Part shown: in pieces, positions 39,124 to 48,923 of the stretch | Layout: each line of letters opens with the position of its first letter | Position numbering within the stretch: the first letter of the stretch is position 1 | Assembly (NCBI GenBank): GCA_949358305.1 | Contig: OX442324.1 | Coordinates: forward strand, 8,715,601 to 8,779,600 | DNA length: 64,000 nt | Origin: Strigamia acuminata | Lineage: Eukaryota > Arthropoda > Chilopoda > Geophilomorpha > Linotaeniidae | Direction of reading: 5' to 3' | The notes under the pieces: model-generated | The model's input: the letters and a program-made list of their open reading frames with translations, nothing else | What the model was told of the DNA's origin: nothing | Database searches by the model: none | Position numbers and translations under genes: made by a program

Positions 39124-40376
39124 CGGTTCTGTTGTTTTTGATTCCCAGGTGGATTTCTTGCTTGGTTATTACCGCTGTTATTGTTAGCAGGACCATTTCC
39201 TTGGTTACTGTTATTTTCTTCATTATTCTTATTATTATAACGCCAAGTATCACGCCTCTTCCCACCGCCACCTCTGTTTTGTGACGCACAGCAGGTGCAG
39301 TTGGGCTGATGGAAACATCCGGGTCCAGTTTGCTGCTGCTGAAAATTCTGCCAGTTCTGCGGAGAACTTTGCTGGAATTGCTGCTGCTTCTGCTGGGTTC
39401 CTTGGAAAAATTTTCCTCCTTGACGCTGATTGTTGACTGGGGTAAACCAAGTCCCTTGATGGAAAATTGGAGAGATCGTCTCTTGCAATACGCCATTCTG
39501 CAAAAACATATTCTGTTCTTTTAGAAAGTTGTTTTCTGCTACAAGTTCTGCGAGCGACTTTGGGGCTTCTGCCACTCCAGTCAAATAAGTTGACGGTGCG
39601 ACGGTCGCCTTGTCAGCCACAAGTTTCTGTACAAGGGTCAGTAAAGCTGTCGACGGATCTTCCTTCACTCCATGGGCTTCATAAAGCTGAACTCTTTCCA
39701 TCAAATCATCCATAGCTGTAGGAAAAACTGTCATCAACCTGTCTTTTATCGGCTGTTTCATAGCCTGATAGACATAGTTGATTTTCTGGGTTTCACTGAG
39801 GGCTGGTCTGGCAAATGAACACAAGTGGAGAACTTTCTTAATAAAGTCAATGGCTGTCCCTTCTTCATGCTTAAGGGCGTGTAGGGTATTGAGGACGTGC
39901 TCGGGCCTACGGCGGAATTTTTTCTGCAATGCTGCTTTCCATTCGTCCCAAGCCCAGCTAGGGTTAGCTTGTAGCTGCTCGACGTACCAGGAGAGCGCAT
40001 CTTCCTTCATTACTATCGGCAGATGCTTGGCACGTTCCGTATCCGTAGCAACAATCGCTTCATAACCAACAATCCATTCGTCAATGTTCCCCGTTCTGGT
40101 ATCATAATTGACTGGATTGCGCTTTTGCACTACTAGTCCTTTTAATAGGGTTTCCAACGTTGCAGTTGAACTAGTCGCCATCTTGACTTCTTCTAGAGGT
40201 TCACTATCCTCTGGTTCTATCTCACTATCCAAATGTTCATCAGACTTGAATTCTGTTGTTAATGTGTAGTGTCGCTCTCTGTCTTCCGCAATTATACTTG
40301 ATGATTTCTTGCGAAATGTTATATTTGAAGGATCCAGCTTCAATATGGATCCACTCCAACCATAGAAGGCACACAC
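39114..40376 (-). CDS. gag: Gag polyprotein of gypsy E
   Basis: 420 codons as an open frame; the first codon of this span is GTG and the first conserved ATG is at 40181 (KMATSS). The N-terminal part is acidic (EPEDSEPLEE). The core aligns with G and F (LVVQKRNPVNYD, GNIDEWIVGYEA, WDEWKAALQKKFRR). The C-terminus is Q/N-rich with a cysteine cluster CFHQPNCTCC but no CCHC knuckle. It ends with a putative slippery site and TAG at 39114-39116. Confidence 0.85.
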   Translation of the reverse strand: MCAFYGWSGSILKLDPSNITFRKKSSSIIAEDRERHYTLTTEFKSDEHLDSEIEPEDSEPLEEVKMATSSTATLETLLKGLVVQKRNPVNYDTRTGNIDEWIVGYEAIVATDTERAKHLPIVMKEDALSWYVEQLQANPSWAWDEWKAALQKKFRRRPEHVLNTLHALKHEEGTAIDFIKKVLHLCSFARPALSETQKINYVYQAMKQPIKDRLMTVFPTAMDDLMERVQLYEAHGVKEDPSTALLTLVQKLVADKATVAPSTYLTGVAEAPKSLAELVAENNFLKEQNMFLQNGVLQETISPIFHQGTWFTPVNNQRQGGKFFQGTQQKQQQFQQSSPQNWQNFQQQQTGPGCFHQPNCTCCASQNRGGGGKRRDTWRYNNKNNEENNSNQGNGPANNNSGNNQARNPPGNQKQQNRGN

Positions 40377-40945
40377 TCACAAAACACAAATTCACCTCAC
40401 CTGTGAAACACTAATCACTAAAACACTTTCACCATGCTAAGGAGAAAAGAAAATAATTCATAATATTATTACTTATAACTGTGCATGAGTTAAAATTGTT
40501 TTAAAACTATTTACAATTCTTAAAATTATTCAAAATATGTATAACCTTAAAATGATTTATCATTAAAACTAGGCTTTAATTCTAAAATACTGTTTAATTG
40601 TTTTCAACTAATTAAATATTCAGTAACATGCAAACTCATTTAACATTCATGCTCAGTTTCAACTCAAACACTTAAATATTCAACACTTTTACACAAGATA
40701 ATTAAATATTCAACATTTTCACACAAAACAATTAAATATTCATTCCCAATTCTCAATTTTCACACTAAAATTGATTTTCACAAGTCTCTTTATTTGCTTT
40801 CAAATCTGATAATATTATAGGCAATTTGCTTTCTCAACCTTACTCATTTTCAGGGACAAATTTTCAACTATTTTACTCAAAATTCCAGATTTTTACTAAC
40901 ATTTTAGCTCTTAAATAAAGCAATTATACAGGGTCTTTTAATTCC
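40377..40945 (-). other. Leader of gypsy E with ATTAAATATTCA repeats
   Basis: AT-rich leader. A unit close to ATTAAATATTCAACA recurs at least four times between about 40608 and 40745. No gene. Confidence 0.6.
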
Positions 40946-40957
40946 GCATCTCCACCA
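40946..40957 (-). other. Primer-binding site of E (tRNA-Ala 3' end)
   Basis: The minus strand reads TGGTGGAGATGC, three bases (AAG) after the LTR. Confidence 0.7.
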
Positions 40958-40960
40958 CTT

Positions 40961-41504
40961 TGTTACGTGTGGGTTGGGGTGATCCACACACATAACAAAT
41001 GCTAATTAATTTAGCAAAGACCTTGAAATCCTTTAGGTGAAATGATTGAGAGAACTGATTTATCATTTAAATAAATCTCTTTTATTCTATGGGATTTATT
41101 ACAAACTTAACAAAATCAAATGATAAACATAATCCTTTATTTTACATAAACATAAAGCAAGAAAGCAAGAATGATAATCAAATTATATCTCTATGAATTT
41201 GGAAAGGCGGGGTGGGACCAAGCGCTGTGTGCGCTGGTCCACAGAAGCCTTTACTTACCATGTTAACTGTTTGAGGCTCAGAACATTTCTGCTCTCTCAA
41301 ACCCACTTAGCTCACCAGGTAAACTCTGGGTCCACCCCCGCTCTACTTGATTGATTAGTCCAGTTGCCCTGTGCATAATTAACACAGTGACAACTGGTGA
41401 GCGGATTTGGAAACTCCAGTGTGCCTAGTGAGAGCTTTCAGAATTAATTCTCTAAACAGAGCGTTTAGGCCCGCTGTCGTACAGCGAGGTCTGCGCTCGT
41501 AACA
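40961..41504 (-). repeat. 5' LTR of gypsy E
   Basis: 544 bp, no difference seen from 34160-34703. Confidence 0.95.
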
Positions 41505-41803
41505 ATATTATATGGCTTCATCGGCTATACGACGCAGACATTATGTTCTGCGTTGATCGAGCAACCCCTTGCGTGTACGCCGACTCTATGCCGGCGATCC
41601 AGTACACAAAGAATAGAATAGAGAACCGTGCTAATAAACATATAGATGTCAAATTGCATTTCGTACGTGATTGGTTCGAGAAGGGCACGTTCTCTATTAA
41701 GCACATCGCAGGGGTTTTGAACGTGGCAGATGTTTTAACCAAGTGGTTAGCGAAACCAAGGTTAAACACTCTTTGCGAACACATTTTTGTCGTAAATAAA
41801 TAG
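41505..41803 (+). pseudogene. pol: Copia B3 Pol 3' end (RNase H)
   Basis: Continues the B3 RNase H after gypsy E, through YADSMPAIQYTKNRIENRAN to the terminal KWLAKPRL region and stop. The coding match with B1 is close. The polypurine tract AAAGGGGGATT (41811-41821) and the LTR start follow. Confidence 0.9.
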
Positions 41804-41821
41804 TTTAGGCAAAGGGGGATT

Positions 41822-41835
41822 TGTTGGGTTGCAAA
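41822..41835 (+). repeat. Start of B3 3' LTR, cut by element C
   Basis: TGTTGGGTTGCAAA. The LTR resumes at 50434 after copia C, with GCAAA duplicated. Confidence 0.9.
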
Positions 41836-42344
41836 TGTAGAACAGAGGGGCGCAGATATTGGCGAAATATCGCTGGGAAGCGTGCAAATCACTGGAAAAA
41901 AAATCAGATTTACTCACTTTTAAAGAATTGTAAATATATAGGTAGATGGATTTTACAAGTTTGTAAATTAGATTTACAAACAATTGAAAATAAGTCTTTT
42001 CCAAACATATTTACAATCTGGAAAGAGACCATTTCCGTGACTTTTTTTACAATAACTTTACAAACATTTTCAATTGTGTAATTATAATTTCATAATATAT
42101 TTCCAATGTATTTCAAATATATTTCCAATATATTTCCAATATATTTCCAATAAAAAAATCTACTACCCTCCATTTTGAAAAATTTAAATACATGAACCCA
42201 ATTTTTTTTTTTTTTAAGATGTTTGATTTTTTTTTCAAACACCATTCAACAATTAGTTTTCATTGATTTGATCACAATTTGCATGTTTTATTAACAGTTT
42301 TATTTAAATTTATTTTAATCTTATAGTTTTCTTTTTTCTTACCT

Positions 42345-42417
42345 TGACCTCTGCTGGAATTGAACCTGGGACCCTTTATTCTAAAGACCACTGCCCTATC
42401 CACTAGGCTAGTATGGC
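42345..42417 (-). ncRNA. tRNA-like relic with pol III A and B boxes
   Basis: The minus strand has an A box TAGCCTAGTGG and a B box GGTTCAATTCC with the 44-base spacing of a real tRNA. Acceptor-stem and T-stem pairing is poor and the anticodon arm is irregular, so it is a decayed tRNA or tRNA-derived (SINE head-like) sequence, not a working tRNA gene. Confidence 0.5.
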
Positions 42418-42531
42418 TTGTAGCAATTCTATGCATAACTTCCTATAAATAGTAACTTCTTTGTTAAATAATGTATTTCAGATTCATTGCATTAAAAATA
42501 CAATCAATCTCACATTGTCACATTGTCACAT

Positions 42532-42584
42532 ACGTGTCGATGAAACGTACCGTCGATGAAACAATCCGAGTTTCATCGACACGT
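42532..42584. repeat. 15-bp perfect hairpin inside the DNA transposon
   Basis: ACGTGTCGATGAAAC (42532-42546) pairs with GTTTCATCGACACGT (42570-42584). The loop holds another copy of GTCGATGAAAC. Confidence 0.7.
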
Positions 42585-43620
42585 ATTTTTCCGTCCTTGC
42601 GCCCTGATTGGCCCGATTTCATATTGTCCATGTCGGTTCGAAATTGGACCGTTTTATACATTATTTTCTCTTCTGAGTTCAAATTTGATACAATTTTATT
42701 GTTCCTGACCGCATTTTACCTAGTTCTTGTTACATTTCAGATATTTAAATGTTAAATTTAAATTTCAAGTATTTTCTTGCTTTTACATTATTTTTACAAT
42801 CATTGTGAAATGAAGTTTACAACACATTTCCATCTAAAAGAAAATTGATTGGAAACAACATTTCAAACAAAAGATTTACAACTAATTGAAAATATGACTT
42901 TTCATCTCTAGGATTTACTACACATTTTCAGAAGTTTGGAAATATATAAATATTTCCAACACATTTCCAACAAATTTCCGCATCATAGTAAATTCAACTT
43001 TTCCAAATAAATTTTCAACTTGGAAATGTTTGGAAATATGCTTTTTTTTCCAGTGAATGGCGTCGCAAATGTGCGACGGTTAATTCCGATAACGGAAATG
43101 GCGTCGCCGATGTTCGCAAATGAGCGACGAACGATACGCAACCGTATCGTGAAATGCGGCGCCGAATTACAATGCAAAGAAGTGTTTTACACTTATACAA
43201 ACGTGTAAAACGAGTTAAAACAAAATATAATTCTATTTAATCATTGGAAATAAAATAAACTTACATAATGGTGTGAAAATTGGCAGGAAAGCTCTAACTG
43301 AGATGTCTGCCATCTTGGTTTGGAAATACAATACAACTTGGGCACTCTGGTGCCAGATAACAGTATTAAAGTTAACAAAAGAATAAATCTTATAGATATA
43401 AACAGATATCATACGGAATTACGTATGTGACAGCACATATCATACGGAATTACGTATGTAACAGCATGAAACCGTTAACAAATGCCGTATTCGACATATA
43501 TAAGTGATAAAACTCAATTAATACATCGAATTACATCGAACTAAAAACTAAATAACATGAACGACATTTGATATCGATAAATAAATGGTCTTTTGACCAA
43601 CAAATCCCCTCTTCGATGAC

Positions 43621-43823
43621 AAATGTAGGGGAAAAATACTAACAAATACTGGAATTACAGTGTATTACATTCAAAAAAAAAAATAATATGGGCGAATAAT
43701 CAAGCCGGGTACTGATATTGAAGAACTCTTCACTAAGGAAGCCCGAGAATTCCCACTGAACTTGATTATCCTCAACTTTGGGAAAAACAACTTAGGAATG
43801 TCATTACAGAAGGTAGTGCAGGT
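43621..43823 (-). other. 3' untranslated region of C
   Basis: Short stretch between the pol stop and the polypurine tract; nothing else seen. Confidence 0.5.
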
Positions 43824-46316
43824 CTATGATCTGAAGATGTTGGCAATCAGCGATCGTAGACGCTCCGAACTGAGCCATTTCGTGAAAATGTCCGCGACAT
43901 TGAACTCGCTTTCCACTTTTCGGAGATCAAAGCGTCCCGCCGTGAACCATTCCCTGAGCCAGTGATAACGAACGCGGATATGTCGAGTCTTCGAGTTCTC
44001 CACATCGTTTGAGGTGAACTGTATGCTGGCCAGGGCGTCGGAATAAACGACGGGTCGAGATAGACGATTCAAAGCTGGAAACTGGGTGTACACGTGATTC
44101 AACCAATACAGCTCCTTGACACACTCAACAAGGGCGATGAACTCCGCTTCCATTGTTGAGCATGCCACGGTTGACTGTTTTCGGCAAGACCAGCCGATCG
44201 GTACGTTTCCAACGTAGGTGATGTAGCCACCGAAGCTCAAGGATGTTTCTGGATCGCTTGCCCACGACGCGTCAGTGAATGCCCACAGTTGTGATGATGT
44301 GCAACCGGACAACTCAATGCACAAGTCCGCAGTGTTGGCGACGTATTGCATGACCTGTAGCAATGCACGGATATGCGTTTGATTGTAGCATGTGTTGAAT
44401 TGTGCCAGAGCAATCACTGAGTAAAGAATGTCGGGGCGCGTTCTTGACGCCAGGAATAATAATGATCCAATGAGTGACCTGTAGGGAAAGTCTGCCAGAT
44501 TTTCGGTTGACCCTCTCACGAGTGTGGTGCCGGGAGTCACGGGAACCTTGATGCGATTGTTGATTGCAATGTCAAACTTCTTCACAAGTTTTGCGATGTA
44601 CGCACGTTGTGTGATGAACGTGCGCCCTGCGTCACGGATGAACTCAACGCCCAGTAGTCTCGTGATTGGACCAAGGTTAACTATCTGGAACTTCGAGCTG
44701 ATGAGGGCAAGCAACTGGCTGAGAATGCTGTCTGATGCATAAAAGAGAACAATGTCATCGACGTAAATCAGCATTACGGCGGAATTTCCAAAAGTGTAGA
44801 CACAGTTACATGCCGGCATCTTCTTAAATCCCAGATCTCGCAGGGCTTCGTCCAGCTTTTCAAACCACTGCCTTCCTGATTGGTGCAGTCCGTATAGCGA
44901 TTTTACGAGTAGCCAAACGTTGTTGGGGTCAGAGCATGTGGCACCTGCAGGGATCCTCATGTAAACCTTGTGTTTTAACTCACCATACAGGTACGCACAT
45001 TTAACGTCAAGATGGGCGTCCTTCCAACCACGCAACACAACCAGGAGACAGAAGAATAGGCGAATTAAAACAAAATTCACCACTGGGCTGAAAACTTCAT
45101 CATAATCCACGCCCAGGGTTTGACGAAATCCCTGCGCGACTAGACGGGCCCTGTATCGTGTGATGGTGCCGGTTACATCCGTCTTCAATTTGAAGATCCA
45201 CTTGCAGCCCAAGATGGTAGTGTTAGGTGGTCTAGGGACTTCTACATAGACCCCTCTCTCGACGAACGTTCCCAGCTCCTCATCGATGGCTTCGCGCCAT
45301 TTCGGAGCATCCGTGAATTTGGGTATTTCGGCATAAGAAGCCGGTTCCGTTCGACAAAGATGGGCTGCATGATGAGGTCCTGGGATAATTGGCAACGTGT
45401 ATTCAATATTGCGGAACGTGAAAAGTTCAGGCTCATAGTCTATATTGTTAAGCATGCAATATTCTTCAATGTCTCTCGGTGATCTGAGTCTGATTTCAGG
45501 CATTGGAAAATAGTAAACGTCGGTCCTAATCTTCCCAGGTACTTGATCTTTTCTAAGATGCTCTTCGCGTCTCCAATTACTACATTCTGAATTCCCGCCG
45601 ACGAGTCGCCACATATGTGCTGTATGACGCTCAGTCGCTGCAGGAACTTCAGTTCCTGTTATGGGAGGAATCGGAGCAGGAGACATTGGAGTGTCATCAA
45701 ATACTGGTACAGTATGGCTCCCTGAATCTGCTCCACGCCCTTTACGACGATACGTGATATATCGTGCTGGCAAACCGGGCGGAGATTGATGAGCCAACTG
45801 TCCAGCTGACGCTTCAGATTGATGATGTGATCGGTCAGGCGAAGTTGGTGGAGTTTGGCGATGCGACCGAGCAGGTGAAGGTGGTGGAGTTTGACATGGC
45901 GATTGTTCGGGCGACGTGCCAGTGAATTCAGATGTTCCAGGATAAAGTGAAAGTTCATCTATTTTATTAATATCGGCATCTGTATCGTCCTCATCTGGTG
46001 GAATCCATAGAATAGGATACGATTGAGATTGTCTCAAACTAGCTGAGCTTGGTAACTCCAACGCACATGCATCTAATAATCGCTGCTCAGGTGTCGTCGG
46101 AGGCGGCAAGTAGACAAGAGGTGTATGCATTGACGCAGATGTTGAAGTCTGGTTGTCATTGCCATTGTCATCATCGTTATCGCTGTTATCAGAGCGATCA
46201 GAATCAGACCCTTTCAACCAACGATGATATCTGACATTATCGTCAAATGATACGGATTGTTGTCCATTGCCGTTTTCAAGGAATGTTTCATCAGGTCTTT
46301 GCGTTGAACCTCGCAA
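43824..46316 (-). CDS. pol: Copia C Pol, 3' part: linker, MBD-like, RT, RNase H
   Basis: 830 open codons, in the same frame as 46440-48923 but separated by two stops (TAG 46440-46442 where a Trp codon is expected, and TAA 46347-46349). A Ser/Pro-rich linker is followed by the MBD-like domain at 45412-45576 (WRREEHLRK, TDVYYF, RLRS, LFTF). RT with KWIFKLKTDVTG, YGLHQSGRQW and YVDD near 44757-44768; RNase H AFTDASWA and MEAEFIAL, ending ADIFTKWLSSERLRSL. The protein would be the replication enzyme of C if the stops were absent. Confidence 0.9.
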   Translation of the reverse strand: MRGSTQRPDETFLENGNGQQSVSFDDNVRYHRWLKGSDSDRSDNSDNDDDNGNDNQTSTSASMHTPLVYLPPPTTPEQRLLDACALELPSSASLRQSQSYPILWIPPDEDDTDADINKIDELSLYPGTSEFTGTSPEQSPCQTPPPSPARSHRQTPPTSPDRSHHQSEASAGQLAHQSPPGLPARYITYRRKGRGADSGSHTVPVFDDTPMSPAPIPPITGTEVPAATERHTAHMWRLVGGNSECSNWRREEHLRKDQVPGKIRTDVYYFPMPEIRLRSPRDIEEYCMLNNIDYEPELFTFRNIEYTLPIIPGPHHAAHLCRTEPASYAEIPKFTDAPKWREAIDEELGTFVERGVYVEVPRPPNTTILGCKWIFKLKTDVTGTITRYRARLVAQGFRQTLGVDYDEVFSPVVNFVLIRLFFCLLVVLRGWKDAHLDVKCAYLYGELKHKVYMRIPAGATCSDPNNVWLLVKSLYGLHQSGRQWFEKLDEALRDLGFKKMPACNCVYTFGNSAVMLIYVDDIVLFYASDSILSQLLALISSKFQIVNLGPITRLLGVEFIRDAGRTFITQRAYIAKLVKKFDIAINNRIKVPVTPGTTLVRGSTENLADFPYRSLIGSLLFLASRTRPDILYSVIALAQFNTCYNQTHIRALLQVMQYVANTADLCIELSGCTSSQLWAFTDASWASDPETSLSFGGYITYVGNVPIGWSCRKQSTVACSTMEAEFIALVECVKELYWLNHVYTQFPALNRLSRPVVYSDALASIQFTSNDVENSKTRHIRVRYHWLREWFTAGRFDLRKVESEFNVADIFTKWLSSERLRSLIANIFRS
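45412..45576 (-). other. MBD-like domain encoded in element C
   Basis: Compared with MBD1 there is one extra residue before the DVYY strand. The residues at Arg22, Asp32, Tyr34, Arg44 and Ser45 are all present, so this is the version that keeps the full set of methyl-CpG contact residues. Confidence 0.75.
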
Positions 46317-46439
46317 AGACTTCCGATAAGATTGATGTTCGTCGATTTAAACGTGAATAGATTCATATACTCTGTCTTCGACCGGATTCCAGACTCTGTA
46401 GCCGCGGGTGCTGGTGGCGTAGCCAACAAGATATCCTTC

Positions 46440-48923
46440 CTAAGCACGCGCTTCCAGTTTCTTGCGTCCCGGTGCAGTGTAATGCACCCAACACTTAGAT
46501 CCCATTTTACGTAGGTGACGTAATGACAAATCTCTTTGTCGCCAAAGAATGTATGGGACTTGATGTTTCAGTCTGGAATGTGGGCTCCTATTTTTTATAT
46601 ACCCGAAGGTAACGGCGAGTTCGGCCCAGAGTGCATCAGGGAGCTTTGTTTCTGAAATAATCGATCGGACACTGTCGGCCATTGTCCGGTTTATCCTTTC
46701 TGCTGTCCCGTTCATTTGTGGCGATGCGGGGTTAGTTCGCTGTCCCTGGATACCCTTTTCTTGAAGATAATGCAAGAAATCATTTGACATGAATTCGCCG
46801 CCCCTATCGGATCTGATTGCCTTTACGGTAGTATTCTGAACCCGCTCAACTCTGGCGACGAAGTCTTTAAATGCAGCAAATGTCTGAGATTTGTGTGTCA
46901 GAGGAAAAATCCAGGTGTAGCGTGTTGCATCGTCAATTATGGTGAATACATAGTCCGAGCCGCCTAAGGAAGTCACTGGGGCTGGCCCCCACAGATCCAT
47001 GTGTAAAAGGTCTAATGGCTTTGAAGTCATGGGATGTGGGTCCGGCTTGTGAGAAGCTCTTGTAGATTTAGCAATACGGCAGTCATTGCAGGCCAACTCT
47101 TGACGGACTTCTGCTGGCTCCATGCCATGGACTTGTTCATTGGCCGCTAGCAACTTTATGGCGTTAGTATGAAGGTGGCCAAGACGGCTGTGCCACAAAC
47201 CAGTTGCATCCTTCACTGTAGTAGGATTAGCAACAACCTTCTGTTTTGGATTAGAGGTTTCGCTGGGTAGAAAGGCATGTGGCAAGGACTTTAGGATGTC
47301 AACATAGGATTGGATATCTGGATTTTTCTGGGGAGGCGGAGGAACGGTAACTTGTGCAGGTAAAGGGGGGTTAGGAATTTGATGAACTGGCATTTGTTTC
47401 GCTGGTTCGATAGCAGGCAAAGTTATGCGAAAGTCTGAAATTTCCCGTTGTTTTGATTTGCCCTTCTTTGGCTTTGGCACGTTGTCGAAATCTACTTCCG
47501 ATGTGACAAGTGTTTGCACAGGTTGGAGTGTTATTTGGACTGGCGGTTGAGTGATTGTTGAAACAGTTGGCGTCACAAGATGCGTTGAGCATAAACCGTC
47601 CAAATAATATAATCCACCGCGTTCTCTCGCACGAATAATAAGTGAACGGAAGTCTGTTTGATAAACATTCACCTCTCCATTGAAGAAATGCACATGATGA
47701 TTTGTCTTATCAATCTTTGACACCGAAATCAAATTGGCTTCGAAATTCGGCGCAAAGAGAACGTTCTTCAAATTGATGGTGCAATCCGCGCCGTCGACCG
47801 ACGTGAGCAATTGAACTGTCCCTCGTCCTGTCACCTGTGATTTGCCTTGGCCTAACGCAATATCAAATGGCTGGATATTTGAAAAATCTGTAAACCAGTC
47901 ACGCACGTGAGAAACGTGATCCGTTGCCCCGCAATCCACGATCCATTCATTGGATTGCATGAAATGGACCGTAGGACGCTCAATAATCTGCGGAGCACTG
48001 CAAAAGAATGTCCCCTCTCGCTTCGGACGCGAACTTCCACGTGGACGGTTGTCTTCAACCTTGGCAGCGGCATTTTTGTTACGTCTGCGGCTTTTACTTC
48101 GCGACGAACGCTGGACAGAGGCTGTGGACTGGTTCTTATCCCCACGTGGCGGTTGAGGGCAACGGTTGGCGTAGTGACCCATTTGATCACAGTTGAAACA
48201 CTTGATTTTAGACAAATCCCGCGGTCCACGAGATTGATTACGCTGGCGAAATTGTCCTTTTGAGGTATGTCCTGACGGTTGGCTAGTCAATCCCATGGCC
48301 TTTAAACGCATCTGCTCGGACAATAACTGTTCTGCCACTTTAGTTGGAGTAAAGTTCGGATCGGGCCAGTGGTAAACTGCAAACGTGGCCTGGGCATATT
48401 CCGGTGGTAAACCCTTGAGATATTGGAAAGAGTGATGTTCTTCTGAGACATTTTCACCAACGTCTTTTAATTGTTGCACAAAATGGTCCACTCTTCCGAT
48501 GAAATCAGGCATATCCTCACCGGGTTTGAGTTGGAGGCTCAAAAATTCCCATCTCATGGCCGATCGTCTGGCCCTGGAACTGGGTGCGTAGATAGTAGCC
48601 AATTTATCCCATGCTTCTTTTGGTGTATTGCAAGCATCAAGGGCAGAACGTTTCGCTTCGCTAACGTGAATATAGATGTGGCCGAGTGCTTTGTCCTTTT
48701 TCACAGCATAACGGTCCTTTTCCTTCTCAGTTAAAGTGGCTAGATGCTCGGCCTCCTTTTCCTCGGTCACGTGTCTCCATAAGCCTTCGGACTTCAGGAG
48801 CATACGCATGGAACGTTGCCATGATTCATAGTTCCCAACGGTGAGTACGGGAACCGTGCCGCCCGATAATTCCGACGCTTTCTTCATTGCGGAGTGGAAA
48901 ACTCGACACAACGCGACGAACAC
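46440..48923 (-). CDS. gag-pol: Copia C Gag, protease and integrase
   Basis: ATG at 48887 (MKKASELSGG). UBN2-type Gag core, CCHC knuckle CFNCDQMGHYANRC (about 48165-48210), and protease at about 47935 reading DCGATDH: Cys is in the position that is Ser or Thr in active aspartic proteases. Pre-integrase WHSRLGH ... CNDC, integrase D in MDLWGP (about 46995), D in RSDRGGEF (about 46805), E in NGTAERINRT (about 46700). The frame stops at 46440. It is the same gene as 43824-46316, broken by two nonsense codons. Confidence 0.9.
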   Translation of the reverse strand: MFVALCRVFHSAMKKASELSGGTVPVLTVGNYESWQRSMRMLLKSEGLWRHVTEEKEAEHLATLTEKEKDRYAVKKDKALGHIYIHVSEAKRSALDACNTPKEAWDKLATIYAPSSRARRSAMRWEFLSLQLKPGEDMPDFIGRVDHFVQQLKDVGENVSEEHHSFQYLKGLPPEYAQATFAVYHWPDPNFTPTKVAEQLLSEQMRLKAMGLTSQPSGHTSKGQFRQRNQSRGPRDLSKIKCFNCDQMGHYANRCPQPPRGDKNQSTASVQRSSRSKSRRRNKNAAAKVEDNRPRGSSRPKREGTFFCSAPQIIERPTVHFMQSNEWIVDCGATDHVSHVRDWFTDFSNIQPFDIALGQGKSQVTGRGTVQLLTSVDGADCTINLKNVLFAPNFEANLISVSKIDKTNHHVHFFNGEVNVYQTDFRSLIIRARERGGLYYLDGLCSTHLVTPTVSTITQPPVQITLQPVQTLVTSEVDFDNVPKPKKGKSKQREISDFRITLPAIEPAKQMPVHQIPNPPLPAQVTVPPPPQKNPDIQSYVDILKSLPHAFLPSETSNPKQKVVANPTTVKDATGLWHSRLGHLHTNAIKLLAANEQVHGMEPAEVRQELACNDCRIAKSTRASHKPDPHPMTSKPLDLLHMDLWGPAPVTSLGGSDYVFTIIDDATRYTWIFPLTHKSQTFAAFKDFVARVERVQNTTVKAIRSDRGGEFMSNDFLHYLQEKGIQGQRTNPASPQMNGTAERINRTMADSVRSIISETKLPDALWAELAVTFGYIKNRSPHSRLKHQVPYILWRQRDLSLRHLRKMGSKCWVHYTAPGRKKLEARA

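Larger units (their letters stand above)
34160..41504 (-). mobile_element. Ty3/gypsy retrotransposon E, apparently intact
   Basis: 544-bp LTRs (34160-34703, 40961-41504) that look identical by eye, target duplication ATAT (34156-34159, 41505-41508), polypurine tract, tRNA-Ala primer-binding site, full gag and pol. There is no envelope-like gene. Removal with one duplication copy restores the B3 RNase H. It is a very recent insertion. Confidence 0.95.
41890..43055. mobile_element. Non-autonomous DNA transposon, CACTGG termini
   Basis: 1166 bp inserted in LTR C, defined by comparison with the empty site in the other LTR. Termini are CACTGGAAAAAAAA and its complement TTTTTTTTCCAGTG; the target duplication is AAT (41887-41889, 43056-43058). 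Termini CACTR with a 3-base duplication would fit a CACTA/CMC-type element, but no transposase is present to prove it. The interior is AT-rich with repeated ATTTACAA-AATTGAAAAT motifs, a tRNA-like relic (42345-42417) and a strong hairpin (42532-42584). Confidence 0.8.
41836..43602 (-). repeat. 3' LTR of element C, containing a DNA transposon
   Basis: Without the 1166-bp insertion and its 3-base duplication it is 598 bp, equal to the other copy. The minus-strand polypurine tract GAAGAGGGGATT lies at 43603-43614. Confidence 0.9.

Noticed and set aside
41890-43055. SINE identity for the insertion in LTR C
   Set aside because: It has inverted termini and a 3-base duplication and no poly(A) tail, so it is a DNA transposon despite the tRNA-like relic.
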